Part shown: one piece after another, positions 46,198 through 54,329 of the stretch
How positions within the stretch are numbered: the stretch's first letter is position 1
Layout of the letters: each line of letters starts with the position of its first letter
Source of the DNA: Gordonia sp. (in: high G+C Gram-positive bacteria)
GTDB taxonomy: Bacteria > Actinomycetota > Actinomycetes > Mycobacteriales > Mycobacteriaceae
DNA: 64,000 bases
NCBI RefSeq assembly: GCF_020438995.1
Contig: NZ_JAGQTN010000015.1
Coordinates: 1-64,000 of the forward strand
Direction: 5' to 3'
Program-made: the position numbers and the translations under genes
The notes under the pieces: model-generated
Told to the model about the DNA's origin: nothing
What the model saw: only the letters and a program-made list of their open reading frames with translations
Database searches by the model: none

Positions 46198-47649
46198 GTG
46201 ACTTTCGCATCTCTGCCCGATCAACGCGCTGAGGCGGCGCCGCACGCACCCGCCCTGGCTGACGACACGCTCGACCTGGACAACACCGCGTTCGCCGATG
46301 CGGTCCGGCGCGCCACGGCAACCCTGCGTGCCGCCGGCGTGGGACACGGTGACGTCGTAGCAATCAAACTGCCCAATACGGCGGTGCTGGTGGTGGGTAT
46401 GTTCGCGGCCTGGCGCCTGGGTGCCGCCGCCACCCCGATCAACCCGAGTCTCACCGCCGCCGAGGTTGAGTACCAGATCACCGACGCCGCCGCTACGGTC
46501 CTCATCAGTTCCGATGGTGCTGAGGCGAGTGTTCCTCTGCTGGACGCCGACAGCCTCACCGCGGCCGAGCCCGACGGCGCGGACCCGGCGGCCCAGCCGT
46601 CGGATGTGGCGCTCCTGATCTACACATCGGGCACCACCGGGCGCCCCAAGGGTGTGGTGCTCGATCACGCCAATCTGGTCAGCATGGTCGAGATGAACGC
46701 GTCGAACACCGACATCAGCGAGTCCGACCACAGCCTGCTCATCCTGCCGCTGTTCCATGTGAACGCGATCATCGTGAGCGTCCTCGGTCCGCTCGCCAAC
46801 GGCGGCTGTGTGACGATCGCCGGCAGATTCGATCCAAGGACCTTCTTTGATCGCCTCGAATCCACTGGGGCGACGTACTTTTCGGCAGTCCCCACCATCT
46901 ACACGATGCTGCTGGGATTGCCGCCGGAGGTGCAACCGGACACCTCGAAGGTCCGGTTCGCGGTGTGCGGTGCGGCGCCGGCCAGCGTCGAACTGCTGGA
47001 GGGCTTCGAGAAGCGTTACGGTTTCCCGCTGGTCGAGGGCTACGGCTTGTCCGAATGCACGTGCGCGGCCACCTGCAACCCGATCGACGGTGTCCGCAAG
47101 GTCGGTTCGGTCGGTCCGGCGCTGCCCGGAGTGGAGATCAAGATCGTCGATCGCGAGGGACAGTCGTGCCCGGTGGGAGAACCTGGCGAGGTCCTGCTGC
47201 GCGGCGCAAATATCATGCGCGGCTACCTGAATCGGCCGGAGGAGAACGAGAAGACCCTCATCGACGGCGGCTGGCTGCGTACTGGCGATGTCGGATATCT
47301 CGACGAGGACGGCTACCTGTTCCTGGTGGACCGGGCCAAGGACATGATCATCCGGGGCGGCGAGAACATCTACCCCAAGGAGATCGAAACCGTGGTCTAC
47401 GGTGTGCAGGGGGTCGCCGAGGCGGCGGTGATCGGCCGCCCGGACGAGAAATACGGCGAGGTCCCGGTGCTGTACGTCTCCACCCATCCCGGCGTCGAAT
47501 TGGGCCCCGAGGCCATCACCGAGCACCTGCGCACGCAGCTCGCGAGATACAAGCAGCCCGTCGACATCATCATCACCGACACCCTGCCGAAGAACCCCGT
47601 GGGCAAGCTGGACAAGCCCACTCTGCGTCGTATCGATCAGTCCGCCTGA
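46198..47649 (+). CDS. AMP-forming acyl-CoA synthetase
   Basis: A 483-residue ligase with GTG start behind AAGGAG. LIYTSGTTGRPKGVVLDH is the P-loop, GYGLSECTC the A5 motif, GWLRTGDVGYLDEDGY A7, DRAKDMIIRGGENIYPKEIE the hinge, and NPVGKLDKP the catalytic Lys. It is shorter than average but complete. It forms an operon with the DUF3556 protein and an FAD oxidoreductase. Confidence 0.92.
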   Translation: MTFASLPDQRAEAAPHAPALADDTLDLDNTAFADAVRRATATLRAAGVGHGDVVAIKLPNTAVLVVGMFAAWRLGAAATPINPSLTAAEVEYQITDAAATVLISSDGAEASVPLLDADSLTAAEPDGADPAAQPSDVALLIYTSGTTGRPKGVVLDHANLVSMVEMNASNTDISESDHSLLILPLFHVNAIIVSVLGPLANGGCVTIAGRFDPRTFFDRLESTGATYFSAVPTIYTMLLGLPPEVQPDTSKVRFAVCGAAPASVELLEGFEKRYGFPLVEGYGLSECTCAATCNPIDGVRKVGSVGPALPGVEIKIVDREGQSCPVGEPGEVLLRGANIMRGYLNRPEENEKTLIDGGWLRTGDVGYLDEDGYLFLVDRAKDMIIRGGENIYPKEIETVVYGVQGVAEAAVIGRPDEKYGEVPVLYVSTHPGVELGPEAITEHLRTQLARYKQPVDIIITDTLPKNPVGKLDKPTLRRIDQSA

Positions 47650-47701
47650 ACCCGGTCCGCTTGAACTCTCAGTTCTTTCACACTCGTAAGGACGAATTGT
47701 C

Positions 47702-49474
47702 ATGGGATTCACCAAACCCGATCTACCCGAAGTAGTTCCCGAGGAATACCTGGCGCTGCCGCTGCAGGAGCGGCTGGCGATCTCGACACACCGCTGGGTC
47801 GATTACGGCTTCGGCACGGCGAAGATCTTCTTTCTCATCTACGCGATAAAGCTGGTGTTCTTCTACGCCCTTCCGGGTATCATCATCACCACCGCCACCT
47901 CCGGTCTGCATTTCTGGGAGGTGGACACCTGGTGGGATCAGCCGATCATCTACCAGAAGTTGATCATCTGGACGATGTTCCTGGAGTCGCTGAACCTGGC
48001 CGGTGCCTGGGGGCCGCTGACCAACAAGTTCAAGCCGTGGACCGGCGGGTTCCGGTTCTGGTCCCGTACCGGCACCATCAGGCTGCGGCCGTGGACCTGG
48101 GTGCCCGGGACCGCGGGCACCACCCGAACCCCGCTCGACGTCGGCATGTACTTCCTGTTCCTCATCTCGCTGGTGGTGGCGCTGGTTGCCCCTGGCGGGG
48201 AGTTGGAAGATTCCGCACCGCATCGGCTGATCGATCCGAAGCTGCTGATCGCGCCGCTCGTGCTTATCTGTCTGATCGGATTCCGGGACAAGGTGGTGTT
48301 CCTGGCCTCTCGCGCCGAACAGTACGTACCGGCCCTGCTGATCTTCGCGATCCTGCCCTACGCGTCGTTCGCGACGATGATCGTCGCCGGGAAACTGCTC
48401 ATCGTCGTCGTGTGGGTGGGCGCGGGTCTGTCGAAGGTCGGCCTGCATTTTGTCAATGTCATTCCGGTGATGGTGTCCAACAGTCCGATGCTGCCGTGGA
48501 AATCCTTGCGGCGTGCGAACTATCGCAATTACCCCAACGACCTGCGGCCGTCGAAACTGGCCCGGTTCATGGCCGATATCCTCGGCGCGATCGGTGAGAT
48601 CGCGGTGCCGATCCTGCTGTTGTTCTCGGTGAACCGCACACTCACCGTCGTCGGCGTGGTGTTCATGATCTGCTACCACCTGTTCATCATTTCCACCTTC
48701 CCGCTGGCCGTGCCGCTGGAATGGAATCTGCTGTTCATCTACATCTCGATCATCCTGTTCGTGGGATTCCCCGCAGGTGACGGGTACTCGGTGGTGGACA
48801 TGAATCCGCCGTGGTTGATCCTGGTCATCTTCGCGATGCTGATCTTCTTCCCGGTGCTCGGCAACATCCGCCCCGACAAGGTGTCTTTCCTGCCCTCGCT
48901 GCGCCAGTACGCCGGCAACTGGGCTGTGGGGCTGTGGGCGTTTGCGCCCGGTGCCGAGGACAAGCTCAATCGGTTGACCAAACGCCCGATCCCGCCGCTC
49001 ATCGATCAGCTGGAGGCGATCGACGTTCCACGGGAATGGGGTGAGGTGATCGGTGATTTCGGGTTGAGCTGGCGCGCTATGCACAGTCAGGGCCGGGGCG
49101 TATATTCGACGATGATGCGCTTCGTTCAGGACATCGATCTGCGCAGAATCCGCGAAGGTGAGGTTATGTCGGGTATCTGCACCGGTTTCAACTTCGGCGA
49201 CGGTCACCTGCACGACGAGAACATGATTGCCGCGGTCCAGGAACAGGTGCGTTTCGATCCGGGCGATGTGATGATCGTGTGGGCCGAGTCGCAGCCGATC
49301 ACCCGGTTCGAGCAGGACTTCAAGATCATCGACCCGGCCGTGGGTGTGCTCGCGAAAGGCACTTGGAGCGTGCGTGATTGCGTGAACGCGCAGCCGTGGC
49401 TCCCTGACGGCCCGATCCCACTGAACATCACGTGGACGTCGGACCCGAAGCGCTTCCCCCTGGGTGTTTCGTGA
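47702..49474 (+). CDS. DUF3556 multi-pass membrane protein
   Basis: A 590-residue protein with at least seven hydrophobic segments, for example KIFFLIYAIKLVFFYALPGI, LLIAPLVLICLIGF, and WLILVIFAMLIFFPVLGNI. The C-terminal about 150 residues are soluble. It matches the actinobacterial DUF3556 family, unknown in function. It sits between acyl-CoA synthetase and FAD-oxidoreductase genes, so a role in lipid or isoprenoid handling at the membrane is possible. Confidence 0.85.
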   Translation: MGFTKPDLPEVVPEEYLALPLQERLAISTHRWVDYGFGTAKIFFLIYAIKLVFFYALPGIIITTATSGLHFWEVDTWWDQPIIYQKLIIWTMFLESLNLAGAWGPLTNKFKPWTGGFRFWSRTGTIRLRPWTWVPGTAGTTRTPLDVGMYFLFLISLVVALVAPGGELEDSAPHRLIDPKLLIAPLVLICLIGFRDKVVFLASRAEQYVPALLIFAILPYASFATMIVAGKLLIVVVWVGAGLSKVGLHFVNVIPVMVSNSPMLPWKSLRRANYRNYPNDLRPSKLARFMADILGAIGEIAVPILLLFSVNRTLTVVGVVFMICYHLFIISTFPLAVPLEWNLLFIYISIILFVGFPAGDGYSVVDMNPPWLILVIFAMLIFFPVLGNIRPDKVSFLPSLRQYAGNWAVGLWAFAPGAEDKLNRLTKRPIPPLIDQLEAIDVPREWGEVIGDFGLSWRAMHSQGRGVYSTMMRFVQDIDLRRIREGEVMSGICTGFNFGDGHLHDENMIAAVQEQVRFDPGDVMIVWAESQPITRFEQDFKIIDPAVGVLAKGTWSVRDCVNAQPWLPDGPIPLNITWTSDPKRFPLGVS

Positions 49475-49484
49475 TGAGAGTCTC

Positions 49485-50900
49485 GTGAGCACAGCCACGA
49501 TCGTGGGCGGCGGGCCCAACGGGCTCGCCGCCGCGATCACCCTGGCCCGCGGAGGCATGGAGGTCACGCTGCTGGAGGCCGGCGACACCGTCGGCGGCGG
49601 ACTGAGGTCCTTCGAGGCGATCGTGCCCGGGCTGGTACACGATCATTGCGCGGCCATCCATCCGATGGCGGTCGGGTCACCATTCCTGGCCACTCTGGAC
49701 TGCGAACGGCTCGGATTGCACTGGCGTTCAGCCGAACTCGACTGTGTACACCCGCTCGACGACGGCAGCGCCGGAGTGCTCCATCGCAGTGTCGCCGACA
49801 CCGCTGCCGGCATGGGAGCCGACGGCGGTGTGTGGCGGGCACTGTTCGACCGCCCGGTCCGGAAGTTCGACGTCCTCGGACCGGCGGTGTTGGACTCGCT
49901 CGTCAAGGTGCCGCGGCACCCGTTCGAACTGGCCCGGTTCGGTATGCCGACCGTGCTGCCGGGGTCGGTACTGGCCCGGTTCTTCCGCACTCCTCAGGCG
50001 AGGGCGTTGTGGGGCGGTATCGCCGCGCACACCTTCCGGCCGCTGAACCAACCGCTGACGTCGGCGATCGGGCTCGGCATCACCACCGCCGGACATCGGT
50101 TCGGTTGGCAGGTGGCCGAGGGCGGATCGGGACGGATCGCCGACGTGATGGAGCGGACGCTGCTCGAACTCGGTGGGCGGATCGAGACCGGGGTTCGCGT
50201 CTCGTCGTTCGCGGATCTGCCATCGGCGGATGTGACGATGTTCGATCTGGACCCGCGGGCGGTGGCTGCGATCTGCGCTGACCGGCTACCGAACCGGGTG
50301 CTGCGTGAGCTGCGCCGGTTCCGGCACGGACCGGGTGCCTTCAAGGTGGATTTCGCTGTCCGCGAGGGTATTCCGTGGACCAACCCGGATGCCCGGCGCT
50401 CCGGAACCGTCCACCTGGGTGGTGACTTCGCCGAGGTCGCCGCCACCGAACGGACGATCCAGCAAGGTCGGATGCCCGAGCGGCCGTTCGTGCTGGTCGG
50501 GCAGCAGTACCTGGCCGATCCCGGCCGCAGCGTCGGGGACGTGCACCCGGTATGGGCCTACGCCCATGTCCCCAACGGTTACCGGGGCGACGCCACCGAG
50601 GCGATCATCGGTCAGATCGAACGTTTCGCGCCGGGCTTCCGCGACCGCATCGTCGGCAAGGAAGTCTGCTCCACAACCGAGATGCCCAGCTACAACAGTA
50701 ATTACGTCGGTGGCGACATCAACACCGGATCGAAGGACGCCGTGCAACTGGTCCTCGGCCCCCGACTGTCGGTGCACCCCTACGATCTAGGCGTCCCTGG
50801 TGTGTATATCTGCTCGGCTGCCACCCCACCCGGCCCGGGAGGCCACGGCATGTGCGGCTTCCATGCCGCCGAACGTGCCCTACGCAAGCTACCCAACTAA
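49485..50900 (+). CDS. FAD-dependent oxidoreductase, phytoene desaturase-like
   Basis: A 471-residue protein of the phytoene dehydrogenase/CrtI-like group. TATIVGGGPNGLAAAITLAR is the FAD motif and VYICSAATPPGPGGHGMCGF the C-terminal FAD contact. The middle has FRPLNQPLTSAIGLG, common in these mycobacterial oxidoreductases. The substrate is unknown; desaturation or isomerisation of a polyprenyl or fatty compound is possible. The GTG at 49485 is preferred; GTG at 49464 overlaps the previous gene. Confidence 0.85.
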   Translation: MSTATIVGGGPNGLAAAITLARGGMEVTLLEAGDTVGGGLRSFEAIVPGLVHDHCAAIHPMAVGSPFLATLDCERLGLHWRSAELDCVHPLDDGSAGVLHRSVADTAAGMGADGGVWRALFDRPVRKFDVLGPAVLDSLVKVPRHPFELARFGMPTVLPGSVLARFFRTPQARALWGGIAAHTFRPLNQPLTSAIGLGITTAGHRFGWQVAEGGSGRIADVMERTLLELGGRIETGVRVSSFADLPSADVTMFDLDPRAVAAICADRLPNRVLRELRRFRHGPGAFKVDFAVREGIPWTNPDARRSGTVHLGGDFAEVAATERTIQQGRMPERPFVLVGQQYLADPGRSVGDVHPVWAYAHVPNGYRGDATEAIIGQIERFAPGFRDRIVGKEVCSTTEMPSYNSNYVGGDINTGSKDAVQLVLGPRLSVHPYDLGVPGVYICSAATPPGPGGHGMCGFHAAERALRKLPN

Positions 50901-50941
50901 TCGGAATCCTGGTGCTCGTATATGGCACCAGGATTCCGATT
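50899..50941. terminator. Bidirectional hairpin terminator
   Basis: AATCGGAATCCTGGTGC (50899-50915) pairs perfectly over 17 bp with GCACCAGGATTCCGATT (50925-50941). It lies between convergent genes ending at 50900 and 50952; the first arm overlaps the stop region of the oxidoreductase. Confidence 0.9.
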
Positions 50942-50951
50942 TGTTCTGTGG

Positions 50952-51470
50952 TCAAGCCACTTTCGCGCCGGTGCGGTAGGCGAGGTCGTCACGGTTGGCC
51001 GACATCGCCGCGAAGAACACGTCGACGAGATTGGTGAGGTGGCGCGGGGCGAACGGTATCGCGACCATATCGATCTCCTGCCAGATATTTCTGTTGACCA
51101 GCGACCACTTGACGAAAGTGCTGCGCCGGTTGAGGATTCCGATCTCCACTTCACTCGCGCGCCGCGAGTACACCCCGTGCGCGACCCTCGCCATGATGGT
51201 GACGGCAGGCTGGTTGGTGTGCACGCGAACCCACACGACCTGGCCCATGTGCGAGAGCACGAAGTCGTCATCGTCGTCGGTCTCGGGCATCTCGCCGAAC
51301 TTTTCCCGCAGGGCCTCGCCGACCCAGCCCAGCAGCTCGGCCCGGTCCTCGGCGACCCGCACCAATGCCGCCGACGTGGTGGTGTCGGTGCGCTCGGTGG
51401 CATTGAACTCGCGCCACAGGTCGTGGGAGCCTTCGGATGACCGCTTGTCGCGGTCCTGAATGTTGTCCAT
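50952..51470 (-). CDS. YbjN-like (type III chaperone fold) protein
   Basis: A 172-residue soluble protein with an ideal AGGAGGAGAC ribosome site. Its pattern, LLGWVGEALREKFGEMPET, VVWVRVHTNQPAVTIMARVA and VEIGILNRRSTFVKWSLV, resembles the YbjN/type III secretion chaperone-like fold (low to moderate certainty). It begins 32 bases after the ADP-ribosylglycohydrolase fusion and is co-transcribed with it, so it may bind or regulate a common target. Confidence 0.7.
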   Translation of the reverse strand: MDNIQDRDKRSSEGSHDLWREFNATERTDTTTSAALVRVAEDRAELLGWVGEALREKFGEMPETDDDDDFVLSHMGQVVWVRVHTNQPAVTIMARVAHGVYSRRASEVEIGILNRRSTFVKWSLVNRNIWQEIDMVAIPFAPRHLTNLVDVFFAAMSANRDDLAYRTGAKVA

Positions 51471-51502
51471 GTCTCCTCCTTCGGGAGTGGGTGATTCGTC
51501 AG

Positions 51503-52924
51503 TTATCGCTGTGCGGCGATCCGACCGAGTGCCTCGTCGAATGCCGAGTTGGGGTTCACCCGAGGCAGTACGCCACGCACCGCGGAGGTGGCCTCGGCCA
51601 GGCCGACGCCCCGCTCCAGCGCGTATGCGATGCCGACGGTCGGGGTCCGGCGGTGTGCGGCGACGCAATGAACCAGCACAACCTGTCCCTCATCCCGCAG
51701 TGCAGCAACAGTTTTCGCTGCATCATCCAGAATGAAATCGAGATTCGGATTCTCCGACCGGAGTTCCGAGTCCATCAACCAGTAGCAGATGTGCTCGACT
51801 CCGGCCGGAGGGACCTGCTCGGTGCCCACTCGGCACAGGCTGATCACCGCCGTGACCTCTGCGGGCAGCTTGTCGAGTGCGTCCAGGTCGCCGAGCAACA
51901 CACCGTCGTCGTAGGGGTGTTCCACGAGTACGCCGGTCGTGCCCCCATCCGTCATCCGCGACGCATTCGGCCACACACCGGGTTTCGGACCGCCGGAGGT
52001 CGCCTGAATGGCGGCGTGCACGAGATCCTCACCGCGCTTGCCCGGGTAACCGTGCAGGATGCGGCGCCACTTCGCAGGGATCGCCGACGCGCCCCACTTC
52101 GCACCGATCAGCGCGCCGGCGATCGCCGCGACGGTGTCGGTGTCGTCGCCTATTCGGATCGCGGTGCTCAGCGTCTCGGCGAAGCCGTCGGAGTGAACGA
52201 TCGCCGACCAGGCCGCCTGCAGTGCGCTGACCACCCATCCGTTCGGATTGAATCGTTTCGGGTCGGAGGTCTCGGCCTCGTCGATCCGCTCGGTCCAGTA
52301 GGCGACGGCGTCGTCGTCGAGGTAGCGCAGGCCGCCGCGCAGATCCAGCTCACCGTCGATGACGGTGCGGCGGATCGACAGCGACCACAGCACGCATGCT
52401 TCCTGTGCCCGCGGATCGAAATGCGTCAGCGCGCTGATCTTGCGAGCGGCGTCGGCGACCGCGTCGGGATTGCCGAGGAACGGCAGCGCGACGGCAGCGG
52501 TGCGCATCAGCGATCCGTTACCGGCGGTGCGCCCGGTCTGCTCGTGAAAGCCCGCGGCGGCCGCGGTCAGTTCGACCGCTGTCGGATCGGCGCCGGCCCG
52601 GCCCAGCACGTTGCTGGTCTGGATGCCGATGTCGGCGGGGCGGGATTCGTACCACGTACGGAAGTTGCGCCCGATCGCGGTCAGTGCGGCGTCGGACCGC
52701 AGGTCCTGGCCGGTCGCGGCGACGTCCAGGATGCACCACGCCATCGTGGTGTCGTCGGTCCATTCGCCCGGGGCGAAGTTGCCCAGGCCGCCGCCGATCA
52801 TCTGCGGACCGTCGGTGCCGACGCGTGCCGATCCGAATTCGTAGCCTGCACCCAGTGCGTCGCCGACGGCGGAACCGAGGACCGCGCCACATGCGCGGTC
52901 TGTCTGTGCTGAATTCAGCTTCAT
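51503..52924 (-). CDS. ADP-ribosylglycohydrolase fused to dual-specificity phosphatase
   Basis: A 473-residue two-domain protein. Residues about 10-310 are a DraG-type ADP-ribosylglycohydrolase: LGSAVGDALGAGYEF, EWTDDTTMAWC (metal Asp/Thr) and RIGDDTDTVAAIAGALIGA (second metal site). Residues about 330-473 are a dual-specificity phosphatase-like domain with HCVAAHRRT (HC-x5-R-T), the cysteine phosphatase loop. It could remove ADP-ribose from proteins or nucleic acid and dephosphorylate a linked target. AAGGAG overlaps the operator dyad at 52934. Confidence 0.9.
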   Translation of the reverse strand: MKLNSAQTDRACGAVLGSAVGDALGAGYEFGSARVGTDGPQMIGGGLGNFAPGEWTDDTTMAWCILDVAATGQDLRSDAALTAIGRNFRTWYESRPADIGIQTSNVLGRAGADPTAVELTAAAAGFHEQTGRTAGNGSLMRTAAVALPFLGNPDAVADAARKISALTHFDPRAQEACVLWSLSIRRTVIDGELDLRGGLRYLDDDAVAYWTERIDEAETSDPKRFNPNGWVVSALQAAWSAIVHSDGFAETLSTAIRIGDDTDTVAAIAGALIGAKWGASAIPAKWRRILHGYPGKRGEDLVHAAIQATSGGPKPGVWPNASRMTDGGTTGVLVEHPYDDGVLLGDLDALDKLPAEVTAVISLCRVGTEQVPPAGVEHICYWLMDSELRSENPNLDFILDDAAKTVAALRDEGQVVLVHCVAAHRRTPTVGIAYALERGVGLAEATSAVRGVLPRVNPNSAFDEALGRIAAQR

Positions 52925-52933
52925 GCCGAACTC

Positions 52934-52968
52934 CTTCTCTTTAGCGCTTCAAAATCTCTAAAGAGAAG
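52934..52968. promoter_or_regulatory. Operator dyad 1, ADP-ribosylglycohydrolase side
   Basis: CTTCTCTTTAG (52934-52944) and CTAAAGAGAAG (52958-52968), a perfect 11-bp inverted repeat with a 13-nt spacer. It covers the ribosome site of the gene starting at 52924, so a bound repressor could block it. Confidence 0.75.
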
Positions 52969-52989
52969 TTAGCACGCGAAGTGCGCTAA
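52969..52989. promoter_or_regulatory. Operator dyad 2, NrtR-like gene side
   Basis: TTAGC and GCTAA at the ends of 52969-52989 form an imperfect dyad (TTAGCACGC / GTGCGCTAA) directly adjoining dyad 1 and just before the regulator start at 52999. TTAGC-type half sites fit an NrtR-like autoregulatory site (inference). Confidence 0.6.
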
Positions 52990-52998
52990 TGTAAAGCC

Positions 52999-53688
52999 AT
53001 GGCTGTGAGCGAACTCGAAAACTACCCCCGACCTGGGGTTACGGTTGATCTGGCGATCCTGACGGTGTGCCGGGCACCGTACGATCCCGCGCTGCACGTA
53101 CTCATCCAGGACCGGACCAACCCTGACGGCCGCGCACTCCCTGGCGGTTTCATGCGCGAACGCACGACCGTCGCGCAGACCGTCGACGACGTGTTCGGCC
53201 GCAAGGTTGGCATCCGGCCGCAGCGACAGACCCATCCGCGACTGCTGCGGCTGTTCGACGATCCGGCCCGCGACAACCGCACCTGGGTGATCTCCGCCGC
53301 CCACTCCGTATCGATGTGCGAGACCGACCTGGCGTCTGCGACAGGCACCCTGGTACCCGTCGACGCCGACGGCCGGATCATGAGGGAGGACCCGCTGCTG
53401 TTCGACCACAACGAGATCGTCGCCGCCGCGGTCATGGGCCTGCGTGAACGCTACGAGTTCCGGCACCGCTATGCCGACACCCTCCCCGACCCCGACGGCT
53501 TCCTCCCCGAACCGTTCACCCTGCATCAGCTCCGCAGAGTCCACGAGGCCGTCGTCGGAACCCGCGTCCACAAGGACAATTTCAACCGCCGCATGAAACC
53601 GTTCCTGGAACCCGTCCTCCAAGACGGCCGCCCGCTCCTCTCCGAGGGTGACCGAGGCCGCCCCGCCGCCCTCTACCGCCGAGCGTGA
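52999..53688 (+). CDS. NrtR-like Nudix-domain transcriptional regulator
   Basis: A 229-residue protein. The N-terminal about 140 residues are a Nudix fold (VDLAILTVCRAPYDPALHVL, ALPGGFMRERTTVAQTVDDV), but the Nudix box lacks the REUxEE glutamates, so it should bind but not cleave. The C-terminal about 80 residues, with FTLHQLRRVHEAVVG and HKDNFNRRMK, are the winged helix of NrtR proteins, which respond to ADP-ribose and control NAD metabolism. It is divergent from the ADP-ribosylglycohydrolase gene, sharing the two dyads. Confidence 0.88.
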   Translation: MAVSELENYPRPGVTVDLAILTVCRAPYDPALHVLIQDRTNPDGRALPGGFMRERTTVAQTVDDVFGRKVGIRPQRQTHPRLLRLFDDPARDNRTWVISAAHSVSMCETDLASATGTLVPVDADGRIMREDPLLFDHNEIVAAAVMGLRERYEFRHRYADTLPDPDGFLPEPFTLHQLRRVHEAVVGTRVHKDNFNRRMKPFLEPVLQDGRPLLSEGDRGRPAALYRRA

Positions 53689-53698
53689 CGTCCCCGCG

Positions 53699-54142
53699 CT
53701 ACGCGGGAGTGGGTTGCGGCCGGTAACCTTCGGCCTCGGCGATCTGGTCGTCCATGACGGGTCTCATCCGGTCGATGAGAGCGCACCAGCCATCGTGCAT
53801 CTCCGAGGTCCACCGGTCGCCGAGCCCGTCACCGATGGTGTCCCGGATCATGTCGAACATGTCGAACATCATCTCGCGTCCGACTCCCCACGCCACGTGG
53901 TCGGCGATCCAGTGGGTGGTGTATTCGATCGGGGTCGTGTGGTCCGCCACGTCGGAAAGCAGCATGAGAACCGACGACATCATCCGCGATTCCATGTACT
54001 TGTCGAAGGCGAACATCTCTTCACCTTCGGGGTACTTGACGAAGAACCGCTCGTAGATCATCGGCGTGGGGTCGCCGACGAATTCGTCATACAGTTCGAG
54101 GGACCGGAGCACGGCCGCGTCACCGGTGTCGGGCTGCTCCAT
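53699..54142 (-). CDS. Probable globin-like protein
   Basis: A 147-residue helical protein of globin length. LELYDEFVGDPTPMIYERFF is the helix A-C region, IADHVAWGVGREMMFDMF looks like the F-helix with a proximal His before a GV turn (as in flavohaemoglobin QKHTSF), and SEMHDGWCALIDRM is a helix H type end with Trp. I rate globin likely but not certain. GGGAGG sets the start at 54142; longer frames lack support. It is convergent with the NrtR-like gene. Confidence 0.6.
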   Translation of the reverse strand: MEQPDTGDAAVLRSLELYDEFVGDPTPMIYERFFVKYPEGEEMFAFDKYMESRMMSSVLMLLSDVADHTTPIEYTTHWIADHVAWGVGREMMFDMFDMIRDTIGDGLGDRWTSEMHDGWCALIDRMRPVMDDQIAEAEGYRPQPTPA

Positions 54143-54260
54143 CGCAAACCTCCCACTCGATCCGATGTCCGATAGCCGCATGCTTCCACCCGCACCCACC
54201 GCGGGCAATACCCTCACCACCGAACGTGACCTTGGTCCCGCCCCCTTCCCGCGTCCAGAA

Positions 54261-54322
54261 CTTCGTCCCGCGAATCCGATATCGTGACAACCAATTCGCG
54301 GGACGAAATCTGCGACGCGGGA
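54261..54322. repeat. Dispersed intergenic hairpin repeat, copy 3
   Basis: TTCGTCCCGCGAAT (54262-54275) pairs over 14 bp with ATTCGCGGGACGAA (54294-54307). The loop has CGATATCGTGAC as in copies 1 and 2, and a trailing TGCGACGCGGGA. Unlike the other copies it lies between two minus-strand genes, before the globin-like gene. Confidence 0.85.
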
Positions 54323-54329
54323 ACGTCCG

